A stretch of DNA of 15,803 bases from Anaerolineae bacterium. Its GTDB lineage: Bacteria > Chloroflexota > Anaerolineae > Anaerolineales > Villigracilaceae. The stretch is from the NCBI GenBank assembly GCA_003484265.1, contig DNDO01000176.1, positions 4,208-20,010 of the forward strand, in the 5' to 3' direction. Shown here in pieces: positions 15,461-15,803 of the stretch. Positions within the stretch are counted from its first letter, which is position 1. The number at the start of each line of letters is the position of its first letter. Made by a program: the position numbers and the translations under genes. The notes below the pieces were generated by a model. It made no database searches. It was not told the origin of the DNA and saw nothing but the letters and a program-made list of their open reading frames with translations.

Positions 15461-15803
15461 ACCTCAGGCCGGTCTATAAGCCGCATTCTGTCCGGCGAGT
15501 TGCCTCGCCTGTGCGATCATCTCTCTGGGCGGCGCGTCGCCGCACCGCTCGATGCAACCTACCCGGGACTGACCCTCTTATCGCATAAGAGGGCACATAA
15601 AGAAGGCGAGCCGCCTCCCACCATCCGCAGATGGCTTCGTCCCTGCTTGGTCTTGCTCCCGGCGGGGGTTACCTGGCCATCCGTATTACTACAGATGCCG
15701 GTGGTCTTTTACACCACCTTTTCACCATCACCCCCTCACCCCTTGCGGAGTAAGGGTGGCTGTTTGTTTCTGTGGCCCTCGTCCGGCAGGTTAGCTCCTC
15801 ACG
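15461..15803 (-). ncRNA. rnpB: RNase P RNA, type A, partial (5' end beyond right edge)
   Basis: This is the catalytic RNA that trims the 5' leader of pre-tRNA. Read on the minus strand, the conserved blocks come in the expected order: GGCCACAGAAAC, then GATGGTGAAAAGGTGGTGTA followed by AAAGACCACC, then GCCAGGTAACCCC, GGTAGGTTGCATCGAG, and the 3' core ACAGAATGCGGCTTATAGACC. The 3' end is placed near 15461 after GGCCTGAGGTGG. The 5' part (P1 to the first strand of P4, with the usual AGGAAAGTCC) is missing because it lies outside the window. Its promoter is outside as well. Confidence 0.93.

Noticed and set aside
1..15803. CRISPR arrays, tRNA genes, prophage or defence islands
   Set aside because: No regularly spaced direct repeats, cloverleaf sequences or phage-type genes were recognised on either strand.

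Overview
The window looks like a chromosomal segment of a Chloroflexota bacterium, most likely class Anaerolineae. This is an inference from the style of the proteins: a PDZ/7TM/GAF sensor with the linker seen in Chloroflexota kinases, lineage-typical multipass membrane proteins, a divergent PlsY and a long TPR scaffold protein. Base composition is near even, coding density is high, and no tRNA, CRISPR array, prophage or intact insertion sequence was seen.

Layout, left to right. (1) 1-2189 (-): the N-terminal 729 codons of a PDZ-7TM-GAF-GAF sensor protein whose C-terminus lies beyond the left edge. (2) 2252-2293 (-): a terminator after gyrB. (3) 2300-4231 (-): gyrB, with a GTG start and a strong Shine-Dalgarno. 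It is preceded 60 nt upstream on the same strand by a multipass membrane protein gene (4292-5305). (4) 5303-5375: a compact divergent promoter region in which the two -35 hexamers overlap. (5) 5373-6594 (+): a membrane protein gene followed after one base by a JAMM/MPN metallopeptidase gene. (6) 6653-7327 (+): a PlsY-like acyltransferase gene with its own promoter and Shine-Dalgarno, ending at a bidirectional terminator shared with a convergent metallo-beta-lactamase-fold hydrolase gene (7380-8207, -). (7) 8364-9962 (+): a composite protein. It has a degenerate response-regulator receiver domain, a Roadblock/LC7-like domain, a long acidic and proline-rich linker, and a C-terminal domain that reads as an IS200/IS605 (Y1) transposase with both HUH histidines replaced. 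(8) 9991-10161: its terminator, then two REP-like hairpins in opposite orientation (a BIME-like pair) abutting the polA promoter. (9) 10173-12965 (+): polA with all three domains and intact catalytic motifs. (10) 12976-13034: a different dispersed-type inverted repeat. (11) 13091-15400 (+): a 769-residue TPR protein that appears to be translated from a leaderless mRNA. (12) 15404-15437: a bidirectional terminator. (13) 15461-15803 (-): RNase P RNA, cut by the right edge.

Most of this is core replication, RNA-processing and lipid housekeeping, plus signalling and scaffold proteins. The standout is the gene at 8364-9962, which I read as a domesticated, catalytically dead IS200-type transposase domain joined to signalling domains, with REP-like palindromes just downstream. 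A second theme is translation initiation. Five genes that begin transcription units have a -10 hexamer only 7-11 nt before the ATG and no convincing Shine-Dalgarno, whereas gyrB, the PlsY-like gene and the MBL gene carry a Shine-Dalgarno.
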